From NCBI GenBank assembly GCA_020849105.1, contig JADLGW010000056.1, forward strand, positions 124,001 through 188,000: a DNA stretch of 64,000 bases. The letters run 5' to 3'. The position numbers and the translations under genes are program-made. Below, piece by piece: positions 25,597 to 33,644 of this stretch. Source of the DNA: Phycisphaerales bacterium (GTDB lineage Bacteria; Planctomycetota; Phycisphaerae; Phycisphaerales; UBA1924). The notes under the pieces were generated by a model. The model was not told where the DNA came from. It worked only from the letters and a program-made list of their open reading frames with translations, and did no database searches. Numbering within the stretch: position 1 is the first letter of the stretch; the number at the start of each line of letters is the position of its first letter.

Positions 25597-26508
25597 TTAC
25601 TTCTTTGCGGCTCTCGCAAAGAATGCCTCGATCGCCGCCCTGGCCGGGGGTGTATGCCGGAGGCGGACCAGTTCCTTCCGTTCGGTCTTCACTGCCGCGT
25701 CCCACCCGCGGGTCAGGCCCGCGTCGATCGCGCCGAGAACGGCCGCGGCGGCCTCGGTCTCCGGCAGGTCCATGCGGACGGCATCCAGGACCTGAAGAAC
25801 CTCGGCCGCACGACCCGGACGGCCGATCCACCTCATCGGTTCACCGTTGCGCTCGGCGCGGCCGAAGCGGCGCGCGGTCAGCAGCCAGGATTTCGCGGCC
25901 GCCAGCAGTTCGCCGGGCGAGGCCGCGACAGCGTCGAAGAGCCCTGCGGCGGCCGCCTCGTCAAAGTTCATGGGCTGTCCGGTCGCGGTTCGGCGGATCG
26001 CTTCGGCCGGCGGGATGCGGGCCGGGAGCAGGTTGGTCCCGCCCCAGCCGGGGCATATGCCCAGGCCCGCTTCCGGGAGGCCAATGGGGTAGGGCTTGCC
26101 CGAAGCGGATGGAGCCCCGATCAGTCCGCCGCAGTGCATCGCCAGTTCCAGGCCGCCGCCCAGTGCCGCACCATTGATCGCGGCGACAGTGGGGAAGGGG
26201 AAGCGGCAGAGCATGCCGAACACGCGGGCGGCATACTCCAGATAGGTGTGCAGCGCCGCGTCGTCAAGGTCCGTGATCGCCTTCAGGTCCGCGCCCGCGA
26301 CAAAGACCCGGTCACTGGCTGAGGCGAGGATCAGGCCGGCCGTACGGGCGGCCTCGCGGTCCACGGCCTTGAACGCTGCCTCCAGGCGCTGGACCAGCGC
26401 GTGGTCAAGAACGACCACGGGGCGGCCGGGCTGATCCAGGCGGATGGTGACCACGCCCGCGCTGGGGCCTGTGGTTTCTCGCTCGATCGGGAGGGGTTCG
26501 ACGGGCAT
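25597..26508 (-). CDS. Enoyl-CoA hydratase/isomerase family protein
   Basis: Crotonase-fold enzyme, 303 aa, for the hydration step of beta-oxidation. The oxyanion-hole segments are VFVAGADLKAI and AAINGAALGGGLELAMHC; LPEAGLGICPGWGGT carries the region of the second catalytic acid. It resembles the N-terminal half of FadB/FadJ but ends after about 300 residues with no dehydrogenase half. The ATG is preceded by AGGAAC, and TAAACT sits just upstream. It pairs with the acyl-CoA dehydrogenase downstream. Confidence 0.88.
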   Translation of the reverse strand: MPVEPLPIERETTGPSAGVVTIRLDQPGRPVVVLDHALVQRLEAAFKAVDREAARTAGLILASASDRVFVAGADLKAITDLDDAALHTYLEYAARVFGMLCRFPFPTVAAINGAALGGGLELAMHCGGLIGAPSASGKPYPIGLPEAGLGICPGWGGTNLLPARIPPAEAIRRTATGQPMNFDEAAAAGLFDAVAASPGELLAAAKSWLLTARRFGRAERNGEPMRWIGRPGRAAEVLQVLDAVRMDLPETEAAAAVLGAIDAGLTRGWDAAVKTERKELVRLRHTPPARAAIEAFFARAAKK

Positions 26509-26518
26509 TGCTGTTCCT

Positions 26519-26524
26519 AGTTTA
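26519..26524 (-). promoter_or_regulatory. Candidate -10 (TAAACT) of the beta-oxidation pair
   Basis: TAAACT ten nt before the ATG. It differs from the leaderless cases in leaving room for AGGAAC. Confidence 0.45.
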
Positions 26525-26557
26525 CCACCCGGACGCGAACGCAAGAAACCGGCCGCG

Positions 26558-26575
26558 TAAAATCTCTATAAAGAT
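26558..26575 (+). promoter_or_regulatory. AT-rich candidate promoter of the cytochrome b gene
   Basis: TAAAAT and TATAAA lie in an 18-nt AT-rich island within GC-rich DNA, about 45-60 nt before the ATG. An ATCT/AGAT near-palindrome surrounds them. There is no clear -35. Confidence 0.35.
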
Positions 26576-26618
26576 ATCGGCAATACGTCCGGTCGCGCCC
26601 CCTTGTCAGGAGCAGACG

Positions 26619-27338
26619 ATGCGTGGCACCCTCATCTGGGACCTTCCGACCCGGCTCTTCCATTGGCTCTTCGCCGGTGGGTTCATTGCTGCCGCGGTCA
26701 TCGCGCTTGGGCTCGGGGACGACAGCCCGCTGTTCCCCTATCACGGGATCATCGGGCTCGTGCTCGGGCTGGTGATCGGGCTCCGGCTCATCTGGGGCTT
26801 CATCGGTTCTCGCCACGCGCGGTTCCGGTCCTTCGCGTACGGTCCGGGCGCTGTGGCGAGCTACTTGCTGGGCATCGTGACCGGGCGCGGCGGGCGACAC
26901 CCCGGCCACAACCCCGCCTCGGCGTACGCCGCCCTCGCCATGTTCGCCATCACGGCGGGCCTCGCCGCCACGGGCGTCATGCTCGCGCGGGGCAACGAGA
27001 GCGTCAAGGAAGTCCACGAACTGCTCGTGTACTCGATGATCGCCGTGGCGAGCGTGCACGTCCTGGGTGTCATCGTGCATACGCTGCGGCATCGCGACAG
27101 CATCGCAGCGAGCATGGTCCACGGGCGCAAGAGAGTCGAAGCGTCCGCCGGCATCCGCACGCCGCGCCCGCTGGCCGCGGCGGTGTTCCTCCTGATCGTG
27201 GGCGCGTGGGCCGCGACGCTTGTCACGGCCTACGACCCTGGCACGCAATCGATCACGGCCCCGGCGATGGGCACGCGGCTGCAACTCGGCGATGCGCACA
27301 AGGACGGCGCCGGTGCCCGCCATCGCGACGGCGATTGA
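26619..27338 (+). CDS. Cytochrome b561-type membrane protein
   Basis: Di-haem cytochrome b of the bacterial b561/Ni-Fe-hydrogenase type, 239 aa, four to five membrane helices. Candidate haem ligands are the His in RLFHWLF and FPYHGIIG near the N-terminus, and the His in EVHELLVY and VASVHVLGV. It would pass electrons between quinol and a soluble or periplasmic partner, often a cytochrome c or molybdoenzyme; none is adjacent. The ATG has AGGAG at good spacing. The C-terminal 20 residues are charged and may extend past the family core. Confidence 0.85.
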   Translation: MRGTLIWDLPTRLFHWLFAGGFIAAAVIALGLGDDSPLFPYHGIIGLVLGLVIGLRLIWGFIGSRHARFRSFAYGPGAVASYLLGIVTGRGGRHPGHNPASAYAALAMFAITAGLAATGVMLARGNESVKEVHELLVYSMIAVASVHVLGVIVHTLRHRDSIAASMVHGRKRVEASAGIRTPRPLAAAVFLLIVGAWAATLVTAYDPGTQSITAPAMGTRLQLGDAHKDGAGARHRDGD

Positions 27339-27377
27339 GCCGCTGCATGGCGCCCCGGGGGGATCAGGCCCCACGCT

Positions 27378-28286
27378 CTACGGGCAGCCGAGCGCGAACT
27401 TCGTTGTGAAGCATCCGAAGTCGGAGAGGTTCAGCACGCTGTCGCCGTTGCAGTCGGCGTAGGGATCGCCGAGCGCAAACTTCGTGGTGAAGCAGCCGAA
27501 GTCGGAGAGATTCAGGGTGTTGTCGCCGTTGCAATCGGGGTAGCACGGCGGCGCGCCGCCCGGTTCCTGGATGATCCCGAGCAGGCCGCTGCCCATGCCC
27601 GAAGTGTGGATGAGCGTCTGATTGCCGGTGTTGCGGTCCACCTTGTACACCGTGCCGCCGAACAGCGTGAAGAACAGGTCGCCCGCGGGCGTGACGCAGG
27701 CATCCTCGACCGGCCCGCCAGAGAGTGAACTGCCGCCGATGGGTGCGGTGGCGAGCGTGCCGAGGTCGATCTTCGAGAGGACGCCGTCGGTCGAGAACCC
27801 GTACAGCGTGCCGTCCGGCGCGAAGGTCAAGCCGCAGCGTACAGAGTCATTGAGCGTCCCCAGGAGCGTGGAGCCGCCGGTATTGGGGTCAACCTCGTAG
27901 AAGCGGTAGGGGCTGTTCCGCTCCAGCCCGTAGAGTTTTCCGGTGGCCGGGTCGAAGGTGATGTCCGCCATCGTCTGGACGCCGGTGGAACCCACCATGT
28001 TCGTGGCGCCGGTGTTCACGTCGATCGTCCAGAGCGTGGTCACCCCCGGCACGGCGGTCGCGAAGACCCGCCCGGTGCCCGGCTGCACGTCCAGGCCGAA
28101 GAAGCGTTCGGCCCCGCCCAGCGTGGCGCGAAGACCGGCGAGCCCGGTGCCCGCATCAAGGGTGTAGAGGCCGCGGGGGTTGCCGCCGCCGCCGTTCTCA
28201 TCGATGTAGATCAGGTTCTGGGCCGACGCGGCGGACGTGAGCGCCGCGAGCATCGTTGCGGCGGCGGCTGTGTGCAGAAACGGCAT
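27378..28286 (-). CDS. Secreted beta-propeller-like protein with dockerin-type C-terminus
   Basis: A 302-aa secreted protein. A signal peptide (residues 1-22, ending ASAQ) is followed by repeated blades of the form YTLDAGTG, WTIDVNTG and YEVDPNTG, as in DUF4394/NHL-like propellers. Two near-identical C-terminal repeats carry DCNGD..LNLSDFGCFTTKFALG, a Cys-bearing dockerin-type calcium motif common in Phycisphaerae exoproteins. SD AGGAGG precedes the ATG. The tail is presumably for surface retention; no scaffoldin/cohesin is seen here. The ligand is unknown. Confidence 0.8.
   Translation of the reverse strand: MPFLHTAAAATMLAALTSAASAQNLIYIDENGGGGNPRGLYTLDAGTGLAGLRATLGGAERFFGLDVQPGTGRVFATAVPGVTTLWTIDVNTGATNMVGSTGVQTMADITFDPATGKLYGLERNSPYRFYEVDPNTGGSTLLGTLNDSVRCGLTFAPDGTLYGFSTDGVLSKIDLGTLATAPIGGSSLSGGPVEDACVTPAGDLFFTLFGGTVYKVDRNTGNQTLIHTSGMGSGLLGIIQEPGGAPPCYPDCNGDNTLNLSDFGCFTTKFALGDPYADCNGDSVLNLSDFGCFTTKFALGCP
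27381..27536 (-). repeat. Tandem dockerin-like coding repeat
   Basis: Two copies of about 78 nt encode the same DCNGD-x-x-LNLSDFGCFTTKFALG unit with few base differences. This suggests recent duplication or concerted evolution. Confidence 0.65.
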
Positions 28287-28315
28287 GGCACGGCTCCTCC
28301 TGGGGTAATCGGAGC

Positions 28316-28343
28316 ATCGTACCGAAAGTTCAGGACTTCGCAA
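28316..28343 (-). promoter_or_regulatory. Sigma70-like promoter of the dockerin protein gene
   Basis: TTGCGA, 16-nt spacer, TACGAT, then about 29 nt containing AGGAGG before the ATG. Confidence 0.5.
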
Positions 28344-28361
28344 GGCCCCCGCGGCAATGGT

Positions 28362-28367
28362 TATACT
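28362..28367 (+). promoter_or_regulatory. Candidate -10 (TATACT) of the sulP gene
   Basis: TATACT 28 nt before the SulP ATG, without a recognisable -35. Confidence 0.4.
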
Positions 28368-28395
28368 TGCTGCCCCGCATCGCGCCAACGCCTGA

Positions 28396-30192
28396 ATGTC
28401 AAGATTCACACCGAAACTAGTCGTCTGCCTGCGGGAGGGATACACCGCTCGGGGGGTGTGGGGCGACGTGCTCGGGGGCGTGACGGTGGCGATCATCGCG
28501 CTGCCGCTGGCGATGGCCCTGGGGATCGCGTCCATCCCGATCAACGTGGCGGAGCAACTGCGGCAGATCAGCCCGCTGCTGACGCCGCCGGCGCTGGGGC
28601 TGTTCACGGCGGTGGTCGCCGGGTTCCTGATCTCAGCCCTCGGCGGTTCCCGCGTGCTGATCGGCGGGCCGACGGGCGCGTTCATTGTGATCGTGTTCAA
28701 CATCGCGGAGCGGCACGGGTACGCGGGCCTGGCCACGGCGACGCTGATGGCCGGCGTCTTCCTCATCCTGATGGGGGTGCTCCGCCTCGGCGCCCTCATC
28801 AAGTTCATACCCTACCCGGTCACCACCGGCTTCACGTCGGGCATCGCGATCATCATCGCGTCGTCGCAACTGAAGGACTTTTTCGGGCTGTCGCTCGTCG
28901 ATCCCGCCGGGCAGGCGGTGCCGCTGCCGGGCGAGATCATTCCGAAATACCGGGTGCTGGCGGCGTACGCCCACACGATGGACTGGGCGACGCTGGCGGT
29001 GGGGGCCGGGTCGCTGCTGCTCCTCGTCGCGATGCGGCGGTGGACGCCGCGGATCCCCGGGGCGATCGTCGCGGTGGTGGCGTCCGCCGCCGCGGTACAT
29101 TTCCTGGGGCTCGACGCGGCGGACGGCGGGACGGTGCAGACCATCGGGTCGCGGTTCGGGGACCTTCCGAAGATGCTGCCGCCGCCCCACCTGCCGTTCG
29201 AACCGGGCGGTCTTTCGTGGGCCCTGGTGCAGGACCTGATCCCCTCGGCCCTGACGATCGCGATGCTCGCGGGGATCGAGTCGCTGCTGGCGGCTGTGGT
29301 GTCCGACGGCATGACGGGCTACCGGCACAAGAGCGACTGCGAACTGGTGGCGCAGGGCGTGGCCAACGTCGGGGCGGCGTTCTTCTGGGGCCTGCCCGCG
29401 ACCGGGGCCATCGCGCGGACGGTGGCGAACATCAAGAGCGGCGGGAAGACCCCGCTGGCCGGCATCGTCCACGCGGCCGTCCTGCTCCTGTTCATGATCC
29501 TCCTGGCGCCGCTGGCTCGGCTGGTTCCGCTCTCCACGCTCGCCTCGATCCTGATCATCGTGGCGTGGAACATGGCGGAGATCGATCACTTCCGGACCAT
29601 CCTGCGCACGCCGCGGTCGGACGTGGCGGTGCTGCTCACGACGTTCCTCCTGACCGTGTTCTCCGATCTGACGGTGGCCGTGGCGGTGGGCATGGTGCTG
29701 GCGTCGCTGCTGTTCATGCGGCGGATGTCCGAGGTGGCGACCGTCTCCGCCGTGCGGCAGGAGATGTCGGACGCGCCGCCGGAGGCCGGCTCGCTCAAAG
29801 ACGTGCGGGAGGTCTCCGCGGCGGATGTGCCCAGGGGTGTGGAGTTGTTTGAGATTGACGGACCGTTCTTCTTCGGTGTGGCGGACCGGCTGAAGGACAC
29901 CCTGAACCAGTTCGAGCGCCCGCCGCGGGTCTTTGTGCTCCGGATGCGGAGGGTGCCGCACATCGACGCGACGGGGCTGCACGCGCTGCGGGAGTTCCAC
30001 GGCAAGTGTCGGCGGCAGGGGACGCGTCTGCTCTTGTCCGGGGTACACGCCCAGCCCCTGTTTGCATTCGCCCGGGCGGGGTTCGACGAGGTGGTGGGAA
30101 CGGAGAACATGTTCGAGACCGTGGAAGAGGCGCTGGAGGAGGCGGGGCGCGTGCTGGCGGACGGGACGCCCGAGAACCCCTCCAAGGGCTGA
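28396..30192 (+). CDS. SulP family anion transporter with STAS domain
   Basis: Inner-membrane anion transporter or exchanger (sulfate, bicarbonate or related ions), 598 aa. The N-terminal ~440 residues hold 12-14 helices with the family signatures ALPLAMALGIAS, GGPTGAFIVIVF and FIPYPVTTGFTSGIA. The C-terminal STAS domain (residues ~470-580) contains VLRMRRVPHIDATGLHAL, where the usual phosphorylatable Ser/Thr after Asp-Ala is Thr. No carbonic anhydrase or sulfur gene is adjacent to indicate the ion. The following lipoprotein gene has its own promoter. Confidence 0.92.
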   Translation: MSRFTPKLVVCLREGYTARGVWGDVLGGVTVAIIALPLAMALGIASIPINVAEQLRQISPLLTPPALGLFTAVVAGFLISALGGSRVLIGGPTGAFIVIVFNIAERHGYAGLATATLMAGVFLILMGVLRLGALIKFIPYPVTTGFTSGIAIIIASSQLKDFFGLSLVDPAGQAVPLPGEIIPKYRVLAAYAHTMDWATLAVGAGSLLLLVAMRRWTPRIPGAIVAVVASAAAVHFLGLDAADGGTVQTIGSRFGDLPKMLPPPHLPFEPGGLSWALVQDLIPSALTIAMLAGIESLLAAVVSDGMTGYRHKSDCELVAQGVANVGAAFFWGLPATGAIARTVANIKSGGKTPLAGIVHAAVLLLFMILLAPLARLVPLSTLASILIIVAWNMAEIDHFRTILRTPRSDVAVLLTTFLLTVFSDLTVAVAVGMVLASLLFMRRMSEVATVSAVRQEMSDAPPEAGSLKDVREVSAADVPRGVELFEIDGPFFFGVADRLKDTLNQFERPPRVFVLRMRRVPHIDATGLHALREFHGKCRRQGTRLLLSGVHAQPLFAFARAGFDEVVGTENMFETVEEALEEAGRVLADGTPENPSKG

Positions 30193-30230
30193 ATCCCGGC
30201 ACTTTCCGGCCCATGCTGCCCGGAATCGCG

Positions 30231-30258
30231 TTGACGGCCGACGGGGTTGTGTTAGCAT
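30231..30258 (+). promoter_or_regulatory. Sigma70-like promoter of the BamE-like lipoprotein
   Basis: TTGACG, 16-nt spacer, TAGCAT, followed 22 nt later by the ATG with GAGAGGG as SD. The best two-box promoter in the window. Confidence 0.6.
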
Positions 30259-30280
30259 CGCTCCCTAGAGAGGGTTCCTC

Positions 30281-30658
30281 ATGCGCACCAAACCCGTGTT
30301 GTTCGTGGCCGCGGCGGCCTGTCTGTCCCTCGGCCTGGGCGGCTGCATGACGCCGCCGCATCCGCAGATCACAGCCGGGAGCGTGAAACAGAAGATCCAG
30401 AAGGGCTTTACGACGGAAGCGGATGTGCTGGAGGCATTCGGCCCGCCCGACCAGGTGACGCACCGGGACGACGTGCAGATCTGGACCTACGAGCGGATCG
30501 TGCAGGAGCGCGAGTTCAGCGGTGGGTACGTCAACGTGCTCGCGGCCGGGAGCCGGACAACCCGCGAGCGGTCCGCTTCAACTTCGACGATGCTCATCAT
30601 CTACTTCGATGACGATGACACGGTGATGGACTACCGGCTGCACAAGGCATCGTACTAG
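30281..30658 (+). CDS. BamE/SmpA-like small lipoprotein
   Basis: A 125-aa lipoprotein with signal peptide and lipobox LGLGGC (Cys22). The mature part has the SmpA/OmlA pattern: KIQKGFTTEADVLEAFGPPDQV, then a YxRxxQE segment and a C-terminal strand with LIIYFDDDDTVMDYRL. BamE helps outer-membrane protein insertion in Proteobacteria; related fold-mates in planctomycetes are of uncertain role. A second lipoprotein follows 62 nt downstream and may be cotranscribed. Confidence 0.75.
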   Translation: MRTKPVLFVAAAACLSLGLGGCMTPPHPQITAGSVKQKIQKGFTTEADVLEAFGPPDQVTHRDDVQIWTYERIVQEREFSGGYVNVLAAGSRTTRERSASTSTMLIIYFDDDDTVMDYRLHKASY

Positions 30659-30720
30659 AGGGCGCCGAGCGGCAGGTCTCGGAGCGGCGGAGAAGACTCG
30701 GGCGGGCGGAAGGGGAGTCG

Positions 30721-31176
30721 ATGATGCGTGTCCTGCTGTGTGCCGTGGTGACCGCGTGCGTGTGCCTCGGCGGGTGCCAGAGTGAGCCCAGGTACTCCCA
30801 GGCGCAACTCAACGCCCTGGAAACGCGCGAGATCGATGCGCCGCTGGCGGAGACGTTCACGGCCGCTTCCAACGCGCTGTTCGACGCCGGGTACACCATC
30901 GCGATGTCGGACCGGGCCGGCGGGCTGCTGACGGGGACCAAGCGGCACGACCGCAAACGCGACGAGATGTTCGTCAAGAAGTCCAACCGATGGGTGGACT
31001 ACACGCTCTCGGTCCAGGTCCGCCGCCTGGAGCCGAAGGTTTCGGCCGTCCGCGTGAAGACCGCCATCAACGGGGAGCCGCGGGTGGACCTGGCAGCGAT
31101 CGACGAGTTCTGGATCCTGATGCAGCGCCAGGTGCTGATGCACGAGCCGCTGCCCAAGCCGCAGATCGCGGAGTAG
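30721..31176 (+). CDS. Small lipoprotein of unknown function
   Basis: A 151-aa lipoprotein with lipobox CLGGC (Cys near 19). The mature domain, starting EIDAPLAETFTAASNALFDAGYTI and ending with strands around YTLSVQVRRLEPK, resembles the DUF4136/DUF799-type alpha-beta lipoproteins that contain a GG-x-x-T-G turn (GGLLTGTK). Two ATGs in a row are possible starts after AAGGGGAG. It probably acts at an envelope membrane with the upstream BamE-like lipoprotein. No precise function can be given. Confidence 0.7.
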   Translation: MMRVLLCAVVTACVCLGGCQSEPRYSQAQLNALETREIDAPLAETFTAASNALFDAGYTIAMSDRAGGLLTGTKRHDRKRDEMFVKKSNRWVDYTLSVQVRRLEPKVSAVRVKTAINGEPRVDLAAIDEFWILMQRQVLMHEPLPKPQIAE

Positions 31177-31190
31177 CGAGCTTTTCCAGA

Positions 31191-31206
31191 TAGGGTGACA
31201 ACCCTA
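31191..31206. promoter_or_regulatory. Palindrome upstream of receiver-gene pair
   Basis: TAGGGT-gaca-ACCCTA, a perfect 6-bp inverted repeat with 4-nt spacer. It overlaps the predicted -10 TACACT and would suit a repressor operator or a 5' hairpin. Confidence 0.4.
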
Positions 31207-31210
31207 CACT
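31205..31210 (+). promoter_or_regulatory. Leaderless -10 (TACACT) of the receiver pair
   Basis: TACACT five nt before the ATG, with no SD. It overlaps the right arm of the TAGGGT/ACCCTA palindrome. Confidence 0.45.
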
Positions 31211-31215
31211 CCGGC

Positions 31216-31638
31216 ATGGTGGTCGTTCCGATCCGTGTCCTGTGCGTCGACGACAACGAACACGTCTGCGACGCGATGCGGGTCAAACTGAACCGTACAA
31301 CTGGGTTTGAATGGGTCGGCCATCTCCCTGACGCGTCGACCCTGCTCGACGAGGCATCTCGTCTGGACCCCGACGTGGTGCTGCTGGACCTGGACATGCC
31401 CGGACCAGCCCCCTTGACGGTCGTGCATGCGCTACGCTCCAAGTGCCCGGATGTGAGGGTGGTGATCCTCAGCGGGTACCTCTCGCGTGACCTTGTTGAG
31501 CAGGCAATCGAGGCAGGAGCCCGGGGGTACGTTCACAAGGGAGAGGACGTGTCCGAGGTGCTCAGGGTTGTGCGGGCCGTGGCGGCCGGGAGCGTCGGGC
31601 TCAGCCCCGACGCGGAGGCCGCCCTGGTGAGGCGGTGA
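31216..31638 (+). CDS. Stand-alone response regulator receiver domain (first)
   Basis: A 140-aa CheY-like receiver with no output domain. The acidic pair DD at 12-13, phosphoacceptor D58 in VVLLDLDMPGP, switch Ser in VVILSGY and Lys in YVHKGED are all present. The GARGYVHKG ending is typical of NarL/FixJ receivers that have lost their HTH. The ATG chosen lies five nt after TACACT; an earlier GTG is in frame. Its stop overlaps the next receiver's ATG as TGATG. No histidine kinase is adjacent. Confidence 0.88.
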   Translation: MVVVPIRVLCVDDNEHVCDAMRVKLNRTTGFEWVGHLPDASTLLDEASRLDPDVVLLDLDMPGPAPLTVVHALRSKCPDVRVVILSGYLSRDLVEQAIEAGARGYVHKGEDVSEVLRVVRAVAAGSVGLSPDAEAALVRR

Positions 31639-32042
31639 TGGCGGCAACACCGACGATCAAACTTCTCTGCGTGGACGACAACGCGAAACTGCGTGCGGCG
31701 TGGGAGCGTCTGCTGGCGCGCGAGCCGGATGTCGACCTGGTCGGCGTGCTCTCCACCGCGGACGACCTGGTCGAGACCGCCAGCAACAAGGGCGCCGATA
31801 TCGTGCTCCTGGACCTGTCGATGGAGGGCAAGGCTCCGCTCGACGCGGTGGCGGAGATGGCGCGAGATTGCCCCGGCGTGAAGGTTGTGATCTACAGCGC
31901 TTCAAGCGCCCCTGACATGGTCGATCGGGCCGTCGCCGCGGGCGCCTGGGGCTACGTCGACAAACTCGCCGACCCGGATCAGGTCATCGATGCAATACGG
32001 CGCGTCTTCGGGGGCGAGGTGGTGCTCCCCGGTGCGGGCTAG
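31638..32042 (+). CDS. Stand-alone response regulator receiver domain (second)
   Basis: A 134-aa receiver homologous to the preceding one: DD at 13-14, D59 in IVLLDLSMEG, Ser in VIYSASS and Lys in GYVDKLAD. It also lacks an output domain. The two receivers differ enough to be old paralogues. Coupled translation (TGATG) implies they work together, perhaps as a phosphate sink or relay, or as sequential partners of one kinase; this is inference. Confidence 0.88.
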   Translation: MAATPTIKLLCVDDNAKLRAAWERLLAREPDVDLVGVLSTADDLVETASNKGADIVLLDLSMEGKAPLDAVAEMARDCPGVKVVIYSASSAPDMVDRAVAAGAWGYVDKLADPDQVIDAIRRVFGGEVVLPGAG

Positions 32043-32045
32043 CGA

Positions 32046-33176
32046 CTACCGGTCCCCGGTCGGCCCTTCGACGTGGACCAGCCGCGGCCTGCGAACCCCC
32101 GGCCGGGAGACCCCCTGATCCTTTCGGGGTGCCGGGTCCGGCTTCCCACCAACGGAGATCGGTCGGTTGACCTGCGCGGACCGTCGCAGCGCGCAGATGA
32201 TCCGGACGTCGGCCAGGCCCTCTTCGCCGGAGGGCTCGGGGTTGCGGTCTTCGAGGATGCATCCGGAGAAGTAGAGCAGTTCGGCCGCGAACTGGTCGCC
32301 CTTCCGTGACGAGTATCTCTTTGTTATCCCGTCCACCGTGATCTCGTAGGCCAGTCCCCGGGCGTACTCGTACGCCGGACTGACCCGTACGTCCCCCTTG
32401 GTCCCCACGATCCGGTACTCGGATACCGGTGATGCGCCGAAACTCACCGTGAAGGTGGCGACGCGCCCCCCCGGGTAGCGCAGCACGCACGACACCAACT
32501 CCGGGACGTCGCGGAAACGGGAGTCGCGCGACGGCGGGGCGGCCGCGAAGACTTCCTCGGGCTCCGCGTTGAACACCATCCGGGCCGCGTTGATGCAGTA
32601 TGTACCGATGTCGTAGACGGGGCCGCCGCCCAGCCCCGGATCCAGGCGGATGTTGTCCCTGTCCCTGACCTGCATGGTGAAGACGGAGTTGAACGCGCGC
32701 ACGTCCCCGATCCTGCCGGAACGGCAGATCTCCAGGACCCTGAGCGTGGTCTCCTCCAGGTGAAGCCGGTAGGCGATCATGAGCCTCACCCGGGCTCGGC
32801 GGCAGGCGCGAACCATCGCGGCGCAGTCCGCCTCGGCAACGGCCATCGGCTTCTCACAGAGGACGTGGACACCGGCCAGGGCTGCGCGCACGGTGAACTC
32901 CGCGTGCATCGAGTTCGGCAGCGCGATGTAGACGGCGTCGATGCCCCCTGAGCGCAGCACCTCGTCGTAGTCGTCATACGGGTGCAGCGACGTGACGCCG
33001 TACCGCGCCCCCAGTTCCCTGAGTTTGCGGGCATCGTGCGAGAACAGCGCGACAACCTCCGAGTTGCGCCGAGCATTGCGGAAGGCTGGGAGCGCGGCGG
33101 CCTGCGCGATGTATCCGAGGCCGGCAACGGCGTACCGAATCCTGCGGGGGCGCGTGCGGCCGGGTTGAGCAATCAT
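32046..33176 (-). CDS. Gfo/Idh/MocA family oxidoreductase
   Basis: NAD(P)-dependent sugar or cyclitol dehydrogenase of 376 aa. The Rossmann start is YAVAGLGYIAQAAALPAF. The catalytic-site signature is CEKPMA, and the family's C-terminal half carries GGGPVYDIGTYCINAARMVF. It resembles the glucose-fructose oxidoreductase branch. GGAGGA six nt before the ATG fixes the start; the frame extends upstream without similarity. The C-terminal ~40 residues are basic and not conserved. The substrate is unknown. Convergent with the receiver pair, with 3 nt between stops. Confidence 0.9.
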   Translation of the reverse strand: MIAQPGRTRPRRIRYAVAGLGYIAQAAALPAFRNARRNSEVVALFSHDARKLRELGARYGVTSLHPYDDYDEVLRSGGIDAVYIALPNSMHAEFTVRAALAGVHVLCEKPMAVAEADCAAMVRACRRARVRLMIAYRLHLEETTLRVLEICRSGRIGDVRAFNSVFTMQVRDRDNIRLDPGLGGGPVYDIGTYCINAARMVFNAEPEEVFAAAPPSRDSRFRDVPELVSCVLRYPGGRVATFTVSFGASPVSEYRIVGTKGDVRVSPAYEYARGLAYEITVDGITKRYSSRKGDQFAAELLYFSGCILEDRNPEPSGEEGLADVRIICALRRSAQVNRPISVGGKPDPAPRKDQGVSRPGVRRPRLVHVEGPTGDR

Positions 33177-33644
33177 CTTCCGTCCTCCTGCCCGGCCGCG
33201 TGGGCCATGGAGTCCGGGAAAACCAAAGACCGCCGGCGCCTCGTGTCGCGCCAACGGTCTTGGATTCCCCCCCCTCCCCCGGACTCCACCACCTTGCTCA
33301 CCCGCGCGCCGCAGGCCCGAAGAGCCGGACGCCGGCGCCCCCCTGACGAGGGGATACTGGACAGAAGGGGTAACGAATGTGTGAGGTCGCCGTGAAAATC
33401 AAAAAACACTGGGTCGGCTCCCCGGGGGCCGGCGGGAGAGCCCGATAGCGGGCTGGCCGAGCGCACCCCAAACTCCGGCCCGCGTGAGTCCCGTGCCGTC
33501 TGGTGGGGCTTTGCGGGCGCGGCCGCGTGAGCGTCAAAGTCCGCCGAGCCTTTGCGGGTTGTGCGGGTCAACCCCCGGCGGCGGCGGGTCGATAGGGCTA
33601 GGCCGGGAACCCGGTGGAAAGACACACGTCACGAGGGCGCACGC
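33177..33644. other. Non-coding divergent spacer before pilT
   Basis: This 468-nt spacer has no gene. It contains a C-run (33266-33280), a GC-rich structured stretch (33415-33465) with AGCCC/GGGCT and CCGG-rich inverted segments, and CCGGG-AA-CCCGG at 33603-33614. A structured RNA cannot be excluded, but no riboswitch class or tRNA (no T-loop GTTCRA) is recognised. Confidence 0.4.

Noticed and set aside
33400-33640. Possible tRNA or riboswitch before pilT
   Set aside because: No T-loop, acceptor pairing or known aptamer core could be matched; kept only as structured spacer.
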